Below, in pieces: positions 1 through 9,147 of a stretch of DNA of 64,000 nt. A model generated the notes under the pieces. That model was not told the DNA's origin. It was given only the letters and a program-made list of their open reading frames with translations, and did no database searches. Numbering within the stretch: position 1 is the first letter of the stretch; every line of letters begins with the position of its first letter. Source of the stretch: Bacteroidales bacterium (GTDB lineage: Bacteria > Bacteroidota > Bacteroidia > Bacteroidales > UBA932); the NCBI GenBank assembly GCA_022508605.1, contig JAFLUX010000004.1, forward strand, positions 1 through 64,000, given 5' to 3'. Made by a program: the position numbers and the translations under genes.

Positions 1-153
1 CGATATGATATCATTACCGGTTACAGGGCGGATGATTCGTATTTCTCTTTTTCCAAAGCGTTCATGTCCAACGGAATATCGGCTTCGTTCAATAAGGGGA
101 TACGAGCAGGGGCAACGAGCCGGGGCGGTGCACGCCTCGCTGAAGCCCGGTGA
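1..153 (+). pseudogene. C-terminal fragment resembling DUF3990 family, truncated at window edge and possibly degenerate
   Basis: Frame 1 reads RYDIITGYRADDSYFSFSKAFMSNGISASFNKGIRAG...*, resembling the DUF3990 GYRADDSYFSF core; the tail after about IRAG no longer looks family-like. Confidence 0.5.
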
Positions 154-445
154 GCGTGAATAGACCGGCATATGCTGTGGAACTCGTCATAATTGCGGTT
201 CCGTGGTGTCACGGATGCTCCCGTTCCTAAGACGGTAGAGGATGATAGGTAGGGTATATCAAGAGTCGCAAGGAAATCCAGACTTCTCGATTCTCATTCC
301 CCAAGGGAAACGCCCAGGAGGGCACGGCGTCTTCGGTATTGGACCCGAAGAATTCCCGCCACAGACCCTGCACTTTTGCCTCAGATCGACGACAAGAAAG
401 ACAACGGAGGGGTTTGCCGGCATTTTCGGCCCCCGGTATAATAAA

Positions 446-478
446 ACGACTTTACGCAAAACATTCGCGTAAAGTCGT
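446..478 (-). terminator. Intrinsic terminator downstream of the 509-1159 gene
   Basis: Perfect 12-bp inverted repeat ACGACTTTACGC/GCGTAAAGTCGT followed on the minus strand by TTTTATTATA. Confidence 0.75.
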
Positions 479-508
479 GTCTGACAGAGTGATACCCTTG
501 TAGGGGAA

Positions 509-1159
509 TCAGAACCTCTTACCTATCTTGAAGAAGAAAGAGTTGGAAGACATGGTCCCTGTTTCGGTGTCGTAATAGTCCTTTACAATAAGTTTCATTT
601 TGACAGACTGAATGCCAAGGGCGATATTCCACTTTCCGGCTGATAGTCCGACCCCGTATTCCGCATAGGCGCCACCTTTCATTTTTGAGCTTTCGTCATC
701 GTAAGTTTCGTTTAATGCAGACGTAAAGCAGATGCTTGAACCGAAGCTGATTGAAATATACGGCTCCAAATCGTCTGAAATCGGATAATATCCCCTGACG
801 TTAGCGAAGATTGGCGCAAACATCGTATTCCAGCGGTCGCTGTCTTCGTAGTCGGCGATTTTTCCATAGGCATACTGGAGCCCCGCTCCTATGCCGGCAT
901 AGCCGTACTTGGTGATTCGGGCGCCGTGGATGGTGGAAAGGAATACCCTGGAAAAATCGGTATCTATATTGGTACCGACTTCGATTTTGTCGCAGGTTGC
1001 GTAACCGAGGTTCCATTCGCCCTGATACCATACATTGATGTCTGGTTTCTCGAATTGTATTTTGCGCTCGGACACGCTGGTCGTTGAAGTAATCATCTGG
1101 GCATTGGCCGCAGCGCAGAGCATAAGGGCGGCCGGGAGCAACAACATAATCTTTTTCAT
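509..1159 (-). CDS. Outer-membrane beta-barrel-like secreted protein, hypothetical
   Basis: 216-aa ORF with signal peptide (MKKIMLLLPAALMLCAAANAQ), alternating beta pattern and C-terminal FFFKIGKRF. Confidence 0.75.
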   Translation of the reverse strand: MKKIMLLLPAALMLCAAANAQMITSTTSVSERKIQFEKPDINVWYQGEWNLGYATCDKIEVGTNIDTDFSRVFLSTIHGARITKYGYAGIGAGLQYAYGKIADYEDSDRWNTMFAPIFANVRGYYPISDDLEPYISISFGSSICFTSALNETYDDESSKMKGGAYAEYGVGLSAGKWNIALGIQSVKMKLIVKDYYDTETGTMSSNSFFFKIGKRF

Positions 1160-1210
1160 ATAACTGATTTTATTTTGTCGGATGAACGGTTGAACTTTAT
1201 AACGGTCGGT

Positions 1211-1807
1211 TTATTCGGTAGCAAGCACGGTTCTCTGTCCTTTGGTGACAAGACCGGATTTTGAACTCAACGCGGCTTCATTCTTTGCGTTCTGTGCATT
1301 TGGGTCTTTGTGCCAGAACTGCGAGCTTTTGATTAAGTTGACATCTGCAGCCGTGGCCGAGCGGAATTTGACATAGTTTGCAGGGTAGCCCAATATGGTA
1401 ATCCGAATCACGTAGCGGTCGCCGTCCCTGTCGGACTGGCCGTCATTGTCATCGTCCACCGTCCTGGCGCTTGTCTGTGCGCCGACTATGACATCAGCAT
1501 TGTACTCGTAGGCGAAATCAAACAAAGCTTGACGCTTGAGCTGATCGATAGTCTGCAATTTGTCTGTATCGTTTGTGTACAGGTGGTAGTCCCTCTTGAA
1601 TTCTTTGGGGTGCTTGGACACGCTGTCCTGAATCTGAACCTCGGCCAGGAGCGGTGTTACCAGAAATTCGTGAGTTGCTTCAAGATTTCGTGCTGCAGTA
1701 GAACTGTGGTGATAGTTCTCATTTACGCGAAAACTTTCACGCTGGGCCGAGGCAAACGTAGAATTCAGCAGGAGTGCGCCGGCGAGAAAAACAAAAAACT
1801 TTTTCAT
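1211..1807 (-). CDS. Secreted hypothetical protein
   Basis: 198-aa ORF with signal peptide MKKFFVFLAGALLLNSTFASAQ; 51 bp upstream of the next minus-strand gene. Confidence 0.75.
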   Translation of the reverse strand: MKKFFVFLAGALLLNSTFASAQRESFRVNENYHHSSTAARNLEATHEFLVTPLLAEVQIQDSVSKHPKEFKRDYHLYTNDTDKLQTIDQLKRQALFDFAYEYNADVIVGAQTSARTVDDDNDGQSDRDGDRYVIRITILGYPANYVKFRSATAADVNLIKSSQFWHKDPNAQNAKNEAALSSKSGLVTKGQRTVLATE

Positions 1808-1860
1808 CTAAAAACTTTTTGTACATTCCGGCTCCTCAAAATGCGAAATCGTTAAACAAC

Positions 1861-1944
1861 AAAAAAAGTGTGGAGCCTCTTTCGTATATTCTTCCGAACG
1901 CTCTCGACTGCGTGAAACAAAAATATACAATCCGTACTCCACAC
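1861..1944 (-). terminator. Long rod-like intrinsic terminator 5' of the 1211-1807 gene
   Basis: Minus strand GTGTGGAG...GTATATT...AATATAC...CTCCACAC followed by TTTTTTT. Confidence 0.65.
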
Positions 1945-2110
1945 CCGCCTTGTATGGAGTACCTGATGGGCAGAAGCCCACCGACTGCATATAATCAAGA
2001 CGAGCTGAGTGTTGGCCGTATCCCTTGTTTCTGAAAATTGTCGAGATTTTCGGAAAGGACACGCGAAAACACTTTCGCTAATATGTCTGCCACCATTATG
2101 GGATGGCAGG
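1861..2110 (-). ncRNA. Candidate structured ncRNA or 5' leader with attenuator-like terminator
   Basis: Several perfect inverted repeats (1868-1875/1937-1944, 1884-1890/1922-1928, 1934-1941/1955-1962, 1967-1971/1976-1980, 2063-2068/2073-2078, 2087-2092/2104-2109); 3' U-run (A1861-1867 on plus); upstream TAnnTTTG element. Confidence 0.55.
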
Positions 2111-2112
2111 CG

Positions 2113-2144
2113 CAAAAATACTATTTTTAATTCAATGTTGCAAC
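2113..2144 (-). promoter_or_regulatory. Bacteroidetes-type promoter (-33 GTTG, -7 TATTTTTG)
   Basis: CAAAAATA at 2113-2120 is TATTTTTG on minus; GTTG lies 20 nt upstream. Confidence 0.5.
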
Positions 2145-2189
2145 TTGTTGTTGCTCCAGGTCATTGCAACATACCTCGCCGCCCCGGAG

Positions 2190-4568
2190 TCATCGGCCCT
2201 CCCGCCGCCGGACCCTGATGACGATGCTTGCGGCGGCCGAGCCGAGCACGAGCAGAATCAGCAGAATCGAACAGGCCCGCGACACGGCCTCTCCGTGCCT
2301 GTATGAGGGCGGGTCGAAACTCATCACGAGGGTGTGCGTGCCTGCCGGCAGGTCGATGCGGCGCAGCAATCCGTCGTCGTGGAGCCCGATTTCAAGCCGG
2401 GTCCCGTCTTCCAGGCGGGCCGTCCAACCGGCGGGATAATACACTTCGCTGAATATCGCCTCTCCTCCCGATTCGCTGGAATAGGCGTAGTCGAGCCTGT
2501 CGGGGGCATAGGCGGTCAGCTCTATGGTTCCTCCGTCTTCGGCGGCGAACCATGCGTTGCCGCGGGCGTGCGGGTAGCGGAGCGGTGGCAGATTGCCGCT
2601 TATTATTATGTAGCGGCAGTTGAGCGAGGCAAGGCCCTCCAAATATGGCAGCGCGGCCTCGGCTTCTTCGATGCTCCCCGCATTTTCCAGGGCCTTTGAA
2701 AGGGCTGAAATGTCGCGCGAAAGCTGCCGGTCTATGTATTCCTGATAAATCTGGAGTTTTGCCGGGGAATAGCCGCCGATGTTCTTGTGCCAGTAGGACG
2801 GGTGCGAATCGTTGAATACGTTGACGCTCAGGTCGAGTATGCGGTACGACGGGTCTTTGTCTTCAAGTATCATTTCATCCACGGGCCTCTTGTCGAACTG
2901 GCTCTGGAATGCCTTGGGGCTGATGAAATGCTCCGGGCCGAGGTAGCGCCGACCTGCGGAGAAAAGGTCTCCCAGCACTATGGCGCACACTATGACCGCG
3001 GCGGCGGTGCGTCTGCCGGGCGTGCCGGACACTCCCCAGACAAGGGCGGCGGCGGCAGCGGCGGCCAGCAGCAGCGAGCGCAGCGTGTCCCGCCAGAGCA
3101 GGGCGAGGCGGTCCGCTGCAAGGGCCGCGGTCAGCACTTCGGGCTGACCGGCATCGGCGGAGCCGATGAAGCTGCCGAACGTGCTCTGCAACAGGGCCAG
3201 CACGAAGAAAAGCCCGAGGGTGACGGCTCCGGAAATCAAAATCCTGCGCCGGAGCGTGCGTCCGTCGGAACAGCTCTTCAGGATGTCGTCGAGCATGAGA
3301 AATCCGAGCACCGGCAGGGTGAACTGCAATATGACGAGGGCCATGGACACGGTGCGGAACTTGTTGTACAGCGGCGCTATGTCGTAGAAAAGCCGGGTGA
3401 ACCACAGGAAGTGGCTGCCGAGGGCAAGGAATACGGCGAGCAGCGAAGATGCCGCGACCCACCATTTTTCGCGTCCGCGCCACCAGCACAGGCCGAGTAT
3501 GAACAGGAAAACGGTCACGGCGCCCATGTACATGGGCCCGGCGGTAAAGGGCTGCGGGCCCCAGTATGTGGGCATATACCGGCTTACCTGCTGGAGATTT
3601 CCCTGTCCGGCCCTCTTGAGGAGCCTGACGGTTTCCGAATCCATGCCCAGCGGGCCTGCGGATGCCCCTCCGTTGTAGTTGGGTATGGCGAGGTTGGGCA
3701 GTTCCTCCCAGCCGTAAGACCAGGCCGTGGCATAGTCAATGTCCAATCCCTTCCTGCCGCCTTCTCCGCTTTGCGGACCGCTGCCTCCGCGCATGGAATA
3801 CGGCGTATATTCCCACGTGGGCATGAGTTTGCTGGCGTTCGTCCCTATGCCGGCAAGCCCCAGCACGAGCAGGAGGGCGGACGCTGCAAAAAATTCTTTA
3901 AGCGACTTTTTCCTGCGCAGCAGCGACACTGCCAGCACCACGGCGTAGATGAGTATCATCAGGGCCAGGTAGTAGGAAATCTGCGGGTGGTTGGCCTTTA
4001 TCTGGAAAGACAGGGCGAGGCCGAACAGTGCGGCTCCGGGCACGGCCGCGAGCCATCTCCGGGAACAGGCGCTGCGGTACGTGAACACGAGGGCGGCAAG
4101 CACCCACGGCAGGAATGCGAGAGCCTGCATCTTCGTGTTGTGCCCCACCTGGATAATCTGTATGTTGTACGAGCAGAACGTTACCGCTATGGCGCCGCCT
4201 ATGGCGGGAATCGGGCCGACCCCGAACGCGAGCATCATCAGAAAGGCCCCGACGAGCGAGACGAACAGGTAGCTTGCCGGGCGCTTGCCGGTGAGCAGCA
4301 GGTCGTAGAGTTTCTGGGTCCAGTCGCCTTTCGTGGAGCTCTGTATGGATGCCGTAGGCATGCCGCTGAACATGGAACCGGTCCATTCGGCAGGGTCGTC
4401 GGGATGCGCCTTGTCCCATACCTGCTTTTCGCGGGCCATTCCCTGCCAGCCGGAAATGTCGCTCTGGTTGACGATTTTGCCGCTCAGCAGCTCGGGCACG
4501 AATGCGTAGGACAGGGCGAGGAAGCCCAGTACGGCGCCCAGACATATCAAAAGATTCTTTTTCATCAT
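2190..4568 (-). CDS. YfhO family membrane protein
   Basis: 792-aa multi-spanning protein with YfhO-like N-terminus and C-terminal beta domain (VYYPAGWTARLEDG). Confidence 0.85.
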   Translation of the reverse strand: MMKKNLLICLGAVLGFLALSYAFVPELLSGKIVNQSDISGWQGMAREKQVWDKAHPDDPAEWTGSMFSGMPTASIQSSTKGDWTQKLYDLLLTGKRPASYLFVSLVGAFLMMLAFGVGPIPAIGGAIAVTFCSYNIQIIQVGHNTKMQALAFLPWVLAALVFTYRSACSRRWLAAVPGAALFGLALSFQIKANHPQISYYLALMILIYAVVLAVSLLRRKKSLKEFFAASALLLVLGLAGIGTNASKLMPTWEYTPYSMRGGSGPQSGEGGRKGLDIDYATAWSYGWEELPNLAIPNYNGGASAGPLGMDSETVRLLKRAGQGNLQQVSRYMPTYWGPQPFTAGPMYMGAVTVFLFILGLCWWRGREKWWVAASSLLAVFLALGSHFLWFTRLFYDIAPLYNKFRTVSMALVILQFTLPVLGFLMLDDILKSCSDGRTLRRRILISGAVTLGLFFVLALLQSTFGSFIGSADAGQPEVLTAALAADRLALLWRDTLRSLLLAAAAAAALVWGVSGTPGRRTAAAVIVCAIVLGDLFSAGRRYLGPEHFISPKAFQSQFDKRPVDEMILEDKDPSYRILDLSVNVFNDSHPSYWHKNIGGYSPAKLQIYQEYIDRQLSRDISALSKALENAGSIEEAEAALPYLEGLASLNCRYIIISGNLPPLRYPHARGNAWFAAEDGGTIELTAYAPDRLDYAYSSESGGEAIFSEVYYPAGWTARLEDGTRLEIGLHDDGLLRRIDLPAGTHTLVMSFDPPSYRHGEAVSRACSILLILLVLGSAAASIVIRVRRREGR

Positions 4569-5152
4569 TTCAGAAATTCTTCCACAAAATCACGGTCCAC
4601 GAGGGCCAGGCCCTGTGCGGCGGCTTTCATGGACGGGTTGCGCTCCACTATGGCCCGGCAGTCCTCATACACGTTGAATCCGACGGACAGCATCTGCATG
4701 CGTCCGTCTTCGGGATAGGTGAATATTATGTCGTTGTCGGCACCGTCGGTGCGCAGAAACTTCAGCTCGGCGTCTTTGCCAATCTCCTGGCGCGTCACGA
4801 ACTTGCACAGTTCCACGGCTATATCGTCAAGCCCGGCATCGAAAATCTTAACCTTCTCGATGAAAGACCCCACATCGCATACCCGCCTGCCTGAAAGTCC
4901 GTCGAGCCCTTCCGCCTCTATCTTATACTCCGAAAGGCAGAGCAGCAGGTGGCTGTCCCGGTATATTACGGGCGTCTTGATAAGCTCCCGGCAGCCGCAC
5001 AAGGGGCATTCCCGCACGAAAACGCTGCCGTTCATCACCGCCTCCTTCATCTGCGGGTCGTCCTGTGCGTCTATGTGCCGGTAAACGTCCGCCTCGTATC
5101 CTTTGCCGCAGGAAGAACAAGTCACTGCGGTCTTTACTGCAACTGATTTCAT
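4565..5152 (-). CDS. CpXC domain-containing protein
   Basis: Start MKSVAVKTAVTCSSCGKGYEAD...CPLCGC inside the longer 4565-5638 ORF; 4-bp overlaps with both neighbours. Confidence 0.75.
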   Translation of the reverse strand: MKSVAVKTAVTCSSCGKGYEADVYRHIDAQDDPQMKEAVMNGSVFVRECPLCGCRELIKTPVIYRDSHLLLCLSEYKIEAEGLDGLSGRRVCDVGSFIEKVKIFDAGLDDIAVELCKFVTRQEIGKDAELKFLRTDGADNDIIFTYPEDGRMQMLSVGFNVYEDCRAIVERNPSMKAAAQGLALVDRDFVEEFLK

Positions 5153-6432
5153 AGCACTTCGCTGAGTTTTTCGGTGAGCAGTGCGCGCGAATACTTGTCT
5201 ATATTCCCGTCCACCGGCCCGTCCGCGGCTGCAAGGTGGCGTTCCCATGCGCTGTCTATCCAGTTGCGCAGGGGTTCTGTCCGCTCCCAGCCGTACATCA
5301 CTCCGGCCCCGGCATCCCTGAGCAGGGAGGCCGCAGCTCCGTTCTCGTCTCCTATGCCCAGCACCGGCCGACGGGCGGCGAGATACTCGAAAATCTTCCC
5401 CGGCAGGGCCTTGGCATATTCCGGCTCCTTCCTGAGCGGCAGCAGCAGCACGTTCGCATTCTGCTGCAGGGCGTTCGTCCTGAAGTGGGGCAGATAGCCC
5501 AAATCTTCCACGTTGTCCGCCAGTCCGCGGTCTCTGAGAGCCTGCAAAATCTCCGTGTCCGTCTTGCCTGCGAGGCGTATTCGCAGCTGCTCCCTGAACA
5601 TGCGGTCTTCTCCGCACTTGCGTGCGAGCACGTCCCAAAGGTTCAGGGGGTTGCCGTCGGAGGCGAAAAGCCCCGTGTGCACTATGGAGAAGCTGTCGCG
5701 CGGCAGCGGTGCGGGGGAGGCGGAAAAATCATCGGTGTCGAACCCGTTGGTAATAAGGTGTACCGGCGTTGCCGTGCGTGCCTGGAAATCGGCCCTTACA
5801 GGCTCCGATACCGCTATCACCGCATCCGCGCCGTCGAGCACTTTCTGCTCCAGCCGGCGGTGGCGCGACTCTGTCCACGGGAGCAGCCCCATGTGCTTGA
5901 AATAGTGCATTTCTGTCCATGGGTCACGGAAATCGGCCACCCAGCGCACTCCGGTCCGCTGCTTGAGCTGCATGCCGATGAGGTGCATGGAATGGGGCGG
6001 TCCGGTAGTGACAATGGTGTCGACGTGGTTGTCTTTCAGATATCCGGTCAGATATTTCACCGACGGGGAAACCCATCCGGCCCGGGGGTCCGGGACGAAA
6101 AGATTGCCGCGTATCAGTACGGCGAGTTTCTGTTTGAGAGTTTTTTTCTGCTGGTTCAGGGGGTTCACTCCGGCCCCCTTGTCCGAAGCCCCGAAAAACT
6201 TGCGGTACAGTGCGTAAGGCTCACGTATGCGCGTCCTGAGCACGGTCATGTCCGAGGGCACGTCGCTCATGAGGCTTTCGTCCGAGGCCAGACGCTCCGG
6301 GTTTTCCGGAGTGTATACCACCGGCTCCCAGCCGTATCTTCGCAGATACTTGCAGAACTTCACCCAACGCTGCACGCCGCTTCCGCCCGTGGGCGGCCAG
6401 TAGTAGCTTATTATCAAGACCTTTTTCATCAT
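5149..6432 (-). CDS. Glycosyltransferase (GT-B fold, family 4-like)
   Basis: MMKKVLIISYYWPPTGGSGVQRWVKFCKYLRRYGWEPVVYTP; C-terminal GKIFEYLAARRPVLGIG. Confidence 0.9.
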   Translation of the reverse strand: MMKKVLIISYYWPPTGGSGVQRWVKFCKYLRRYGWEPVVYTPENPERLASDESLMSDVPSDMTVLRTRIREPYALYRKFFGASDKGAGVNPLNQQKKTLKQKLAVLIRGNLFVPDPRAGWVSPSVKYLTGYLKDNHVDTIVTTGPPHSMHLIGMQLKQRTGVRWVADFRDPWTEMHYFKHMGLLPWTESRHRRLEQKVLDGADAVIAVSEPVRADFQARTATPVHLITNGFDTDDFSASPAPLPRDSFSIVHTGLFASDGNPLNLWDVLARKCGEDRMFREQLRIRLAGKTDTEILQALRDRGLADNVEDLGYLPHFRTNALQQNANVLLLPLRKEPEYAKALPGKIFEYLAARRPVLGIGDENGAAASLLRDAGAGVMYGWERTEPLRNWIDSAWERHLAAADGPVDGNIDKYSRALLTEKLSEVL

Positions 6433-9044
6433 TATTCTTTCGTGTCGGCACCCACTTCCTCCTTGAGCTTGCGCAGCAGGTCGAAGGCTTGGAGCGGTGT
6501 CATGTTGTCGAGATCCGCATCGAGAAGCTGTTCCCGAAGGGAAGACAGGGTGGGGTCGTCGAGCTGGAAAAACGACAGCTGCACGCTGCCGTCCCCGGCG
6601 CTGTTTCGGGATAGGGCCTCGGCGTTCTTTTCCCTTTGTTCCAGTTGTTGCAGCGTCTTTTCGGCAGACTGTATCACTTCCCTCGGCATGCCGGCCATGC
6701 GGGCCACGTGTATACCGAAGCTGCGGGCCACTCCGCCTCGCTCCAGCTTGCGCAGGAAGATTACGTCGTGCCCGTCCTCCTTGATGGCGATATGCCAGTT
6801 GTGCACGCGCCTGAAGTGGTTTTCGAGGTCGTTCAGCTCATGGTAGTGCGTCGCGAACAGGGTCTTGGCGCCCCTGCCCCTCTCGTGCACGTATTCGACT
6901 AAAGCGCGGGCGATGGACATGCCGTCGTATGTGGAAGTGCCGCGTCCTATCTCATCCATCAGCACCAACGAGCGTTCCGACAGATTGTGCATGATCATCG
7001 AGGTCTCGAGCATTTCCACCATGAATGTGGATTCGCCCCGGGAAATGTTGTCGGTGGCGCCCACGCGGGTGAAGATTTTGTCGAACACCCCTATGCGTGC
7101 GGACGATGCGGGCACGAAAGACCCGGCCTGGGCCATAAGCACTATGAGGGCGGTCTGGCGCAGGAGGGCGGATTTGCCCGACATGTTCGGCCCGGTGAGC
7201 ACCATAATCTGCTCGCTGCGGCTGTCCATGGCTATGTCATTGGGCACGTATTCCTCTCCCGGTCTCATCATCGTTTCGATGACGGGGTGCCGGCCACCCT
7301 TTATGTCGAACGAGAGCGACTTGTCCATCTGCGGGCGGCAGTAATTCCTGTCAATCGCCTGGCGGGCGTAGCTTTGCAGCACGTCGAGCTGCGCGACTAT
7401 GCGGCAGTTCGCCTGAATGTCCCTGATATGTTTCTGCACCTCCCCGACGAGCGAGGCGTAGATGCCGGACTCGAGTTCGTATATGGAGCCTTCGGCGTCC
7501 AGTATCTTGCGTTCGTATTCTTTAAGCTCCTCCGTGACGTAGCGTTCCGCATTGACGAGGGTCTGTTTGCGTATCCACTCCGGCGGCACCAGCCCCCGAT
7601 TGGAGTTGCGGACCTCTATATAGTAGCCGAAAACGTTATTGTACCCTATTTTGAGGGAGCTTATGCCGGTGCGCTCCGCTTCCCGGTTCTGCATGTCCTG
7701 CAAGTAGTTCTTGCCGCCTCTGGATATGTCGCGCAGGGTGTCGAGCTCTTTGTTCACCCCGGGGGCAATGACGTCTCCCTTGCCGAGCTGCGCCGCAGGA
7801 TTTTCGTGCATGGTCGCATGTATCCGGGAGAGTATGCCGTCGGTGTCTTTCATCGCCTTGGCCAGCTTGTCGAGCGCGGCCGTGCCGGTGTCGCTGCAAA
7901 CGCTGCGGACAGGGCCCATGCGGCTCAGGGACTTGGCGAGCTGCATCATTTCACGGGGGCTGATTTTTCCCGTTGCCGCCCTGGCGGTGATGCGGTCGAG
8001 GTCTCCGATGTCGGAGATGTACTCGCGTATTTCCGAGAGGGCCTCTGCATCGTCTGCGAAGAACTGCACTATGTCGTAGCGGCCGTTGAGGGTCGCCACA
8101 TCCATGACAGGCAGGGAGAGCCATTCGCGCAGGAGCCTGCTGCCCATGGGCGATGAGCACCGGTCGAGCACATCGGCAAGGGCGCGTCCTTCCGGACCGG
8201 CGTTGCTCTGGAAAATTTCGAGGTTGCGGAAGGTGAAACGGTCCATCCACACGAAGCTCCCTTCGTCTATGCGGCTGATGCTGCATATATTGCCGAGCCC
8301 AGTGTGGTGCGTCTGTTCGAGGTAGAATATGAGCGCCCCGGCGCTGCACAGGGCGAGAGGGTAGCGGTCTACCGCAAAGCCTTTCAGGGACGATGTCCCG
8401 AACTGGCGGCACAACTTTTCCGTGGCCGCTTCCCCGGCGAAAGCCCATTCGTCTATCGCGCTGACGTAGAAATCGGGATAACGCTCCCTGACGGCGCGAA
8501 GCACTTCGCGCTGGACCACGAGCTCCTTGGGCCGGAAAGAGTAGAGCAGGGTGGAGATATAGTCCGTGCTGCCCTGCGCGACCTTGAATGTGCCGGTGGA
8601 TACGTCCAAGAATGCGGCGCCGCATTCCGGTCCGTCGAAATTCAGTCCGGCGAGCCAGTTGTGCTCCTTGCCCTCGAGCATGGTTTCGCCGAAAGCCACT
8701 CCGGGAGTGAGGATTTCCGTGACTCCGCGCTTGACGAGCTTCGTTTTCGTGAGCTTGGGGTCCTCCAGCTGGTCGCAGATTGCGACTTTGCATCCTGCCC
8801 GTACCAGCTTGGGGAGATAGGTGTCTATGGCGTGGTGCGGGAATCCGGCCATCGCCGTGTCGCCCTTGTCTCCGTTGGAGCGGCGCGTGAGAACTATGCC
8901 CAGAATCTTGTTCAGGGCTATGGCATCGTCCGAGTAACCCTCGTAAAAATCCCCTACGCGATACAGCAGCAGGGCCTCAGGGTTCTGGGCTTTGATTGCA
9001 AAATACTGCTTCAGCAGCGGTGTGTCCTCCGCTTTTTTTGCCAT
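6432..9044 (-). CDS. mutS: DNA mismatch repair protein MutS
   Basis: 870 aa; mismatch-binding GDFYEGYSDDA, Walker A TGPNMSGKSALLRQ, MDEIGRGTSTYDG. Confidence 0.98.
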   Translation of the reverse strand: MAKKAEDTPLLKQYFAIKAQNPEALLLYRVGDFYEGYSDDAIALNKILGIVLTRRSNGDKGDTAMAGFPHHAIDTYLPKLVRAGCKVAICDQLEDPKLTKTKLVKRGVTEILTPGVAFGETMLEGKEHNWLAGLNFDGPECGAAFLDVSTGTFKVAQGSTDYISTLLYSFRPKELVVQREVLRAVRERYPDFYVSAIDEWAFAGEAATEKLCRQFGTSSLKGFAVDRYPLALCSAGALIFYLEQTHHTGLGNICSISRIDEGSFVWMDRFTFRNLEIFQSNAGPEGRALADVLDRCSSPMGSRLLREWLSLPVMDVATLNGRYDIVQFFADDAEALSEIREYISDIGDLDRITARAATGKISPREMMQLAKSLSRMGPVRSVCSDTGTAALDKLAKAMKDTDGILSRIHATMHENPAAQLGKGDVIAPGVNKELDTLRDISRGGKNYLQDMQNREAERTGISSLKIGYNNVFGYYIEVRNSNRGLVPPEWIRKQTLVNAERYVTEELKEYERKILDAEGSIYELESGIYASLVGEVQKHIRDIQANCRIVAQLDVLQSYARQAIDRNYCRPQMDKSLSFDIKGGRHPVIETMMRPGEEYVPNDIAMDSRSEQIMVLTGPNMSGKSALLRQTALIVLMAQAGSFVPASSARIGVFDKIFTRVGATDNISRGESTFMVEMLETSMIMHNLSERSLVLMDEIGRGTSTYDGMSIARALVEYVHERGRGAKTLFATHYHELNDLENHFRRVHNWHIAIKEDGHDVIFLRKLERGGVARSFGIHVARMAGMPREVIQSAEKTLQQLEQREKNAEALSRNSAGDGSVQLSFFQLDDPTLSSLREQLLDADLDNMTPLQAFDLLRKLKEEVGADTKE

Positions 9045-9068
9045 GACGATACGTGTTGGTCAAAGACC

Positions 9069-9100
9069 CAAAAATACGATTTTTCGACTGAATAATCAAA
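9069..9100 (-). promoter_or_regulatory. mutS promoter (TTTG-N20-TATTTTTG)
   Basis: Minus-strand TTTG (9100-9097), 20-nt spacer, TATTTTTG (9076-9069), about 25 nt before the mutS start. Confidence 0.7.
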
Positions 9101-9147
9101 AATGCTTGGGCGCACCCGTCCGGTGCCTGTTGCTAATGGGCTGATAT

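Noticed and set aside
242-472. 76-aa ORF MIGRVYQESQGNPD...
   Set aside because: Runs through a terminator stem (446-478); overlapping ORFs on both strands and no family recognition.
1861-2110. tmRNA, RNase P RNA or SRP RNA assignment for the structured region
   Set aside because: I could not find the conserved tmRNA, RNase P or SRP signature sequences; 6S was considered but the 5' and 3' ends of the predicted transcript do not pair.
2787-4718. 643-aa plus-strand ORF antisense to yfhO
   Set aside because: Composition is a mirror of the YfhO coding frame in GC-rich DNA; no start context or domain; real gene is on minus.
5236-6846. 536-aa plus ORF spanning glycosyltransferase and mutS 3' ends
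   Set aside because: Crosses two well-supported minus-strand genes; shadow ORF.
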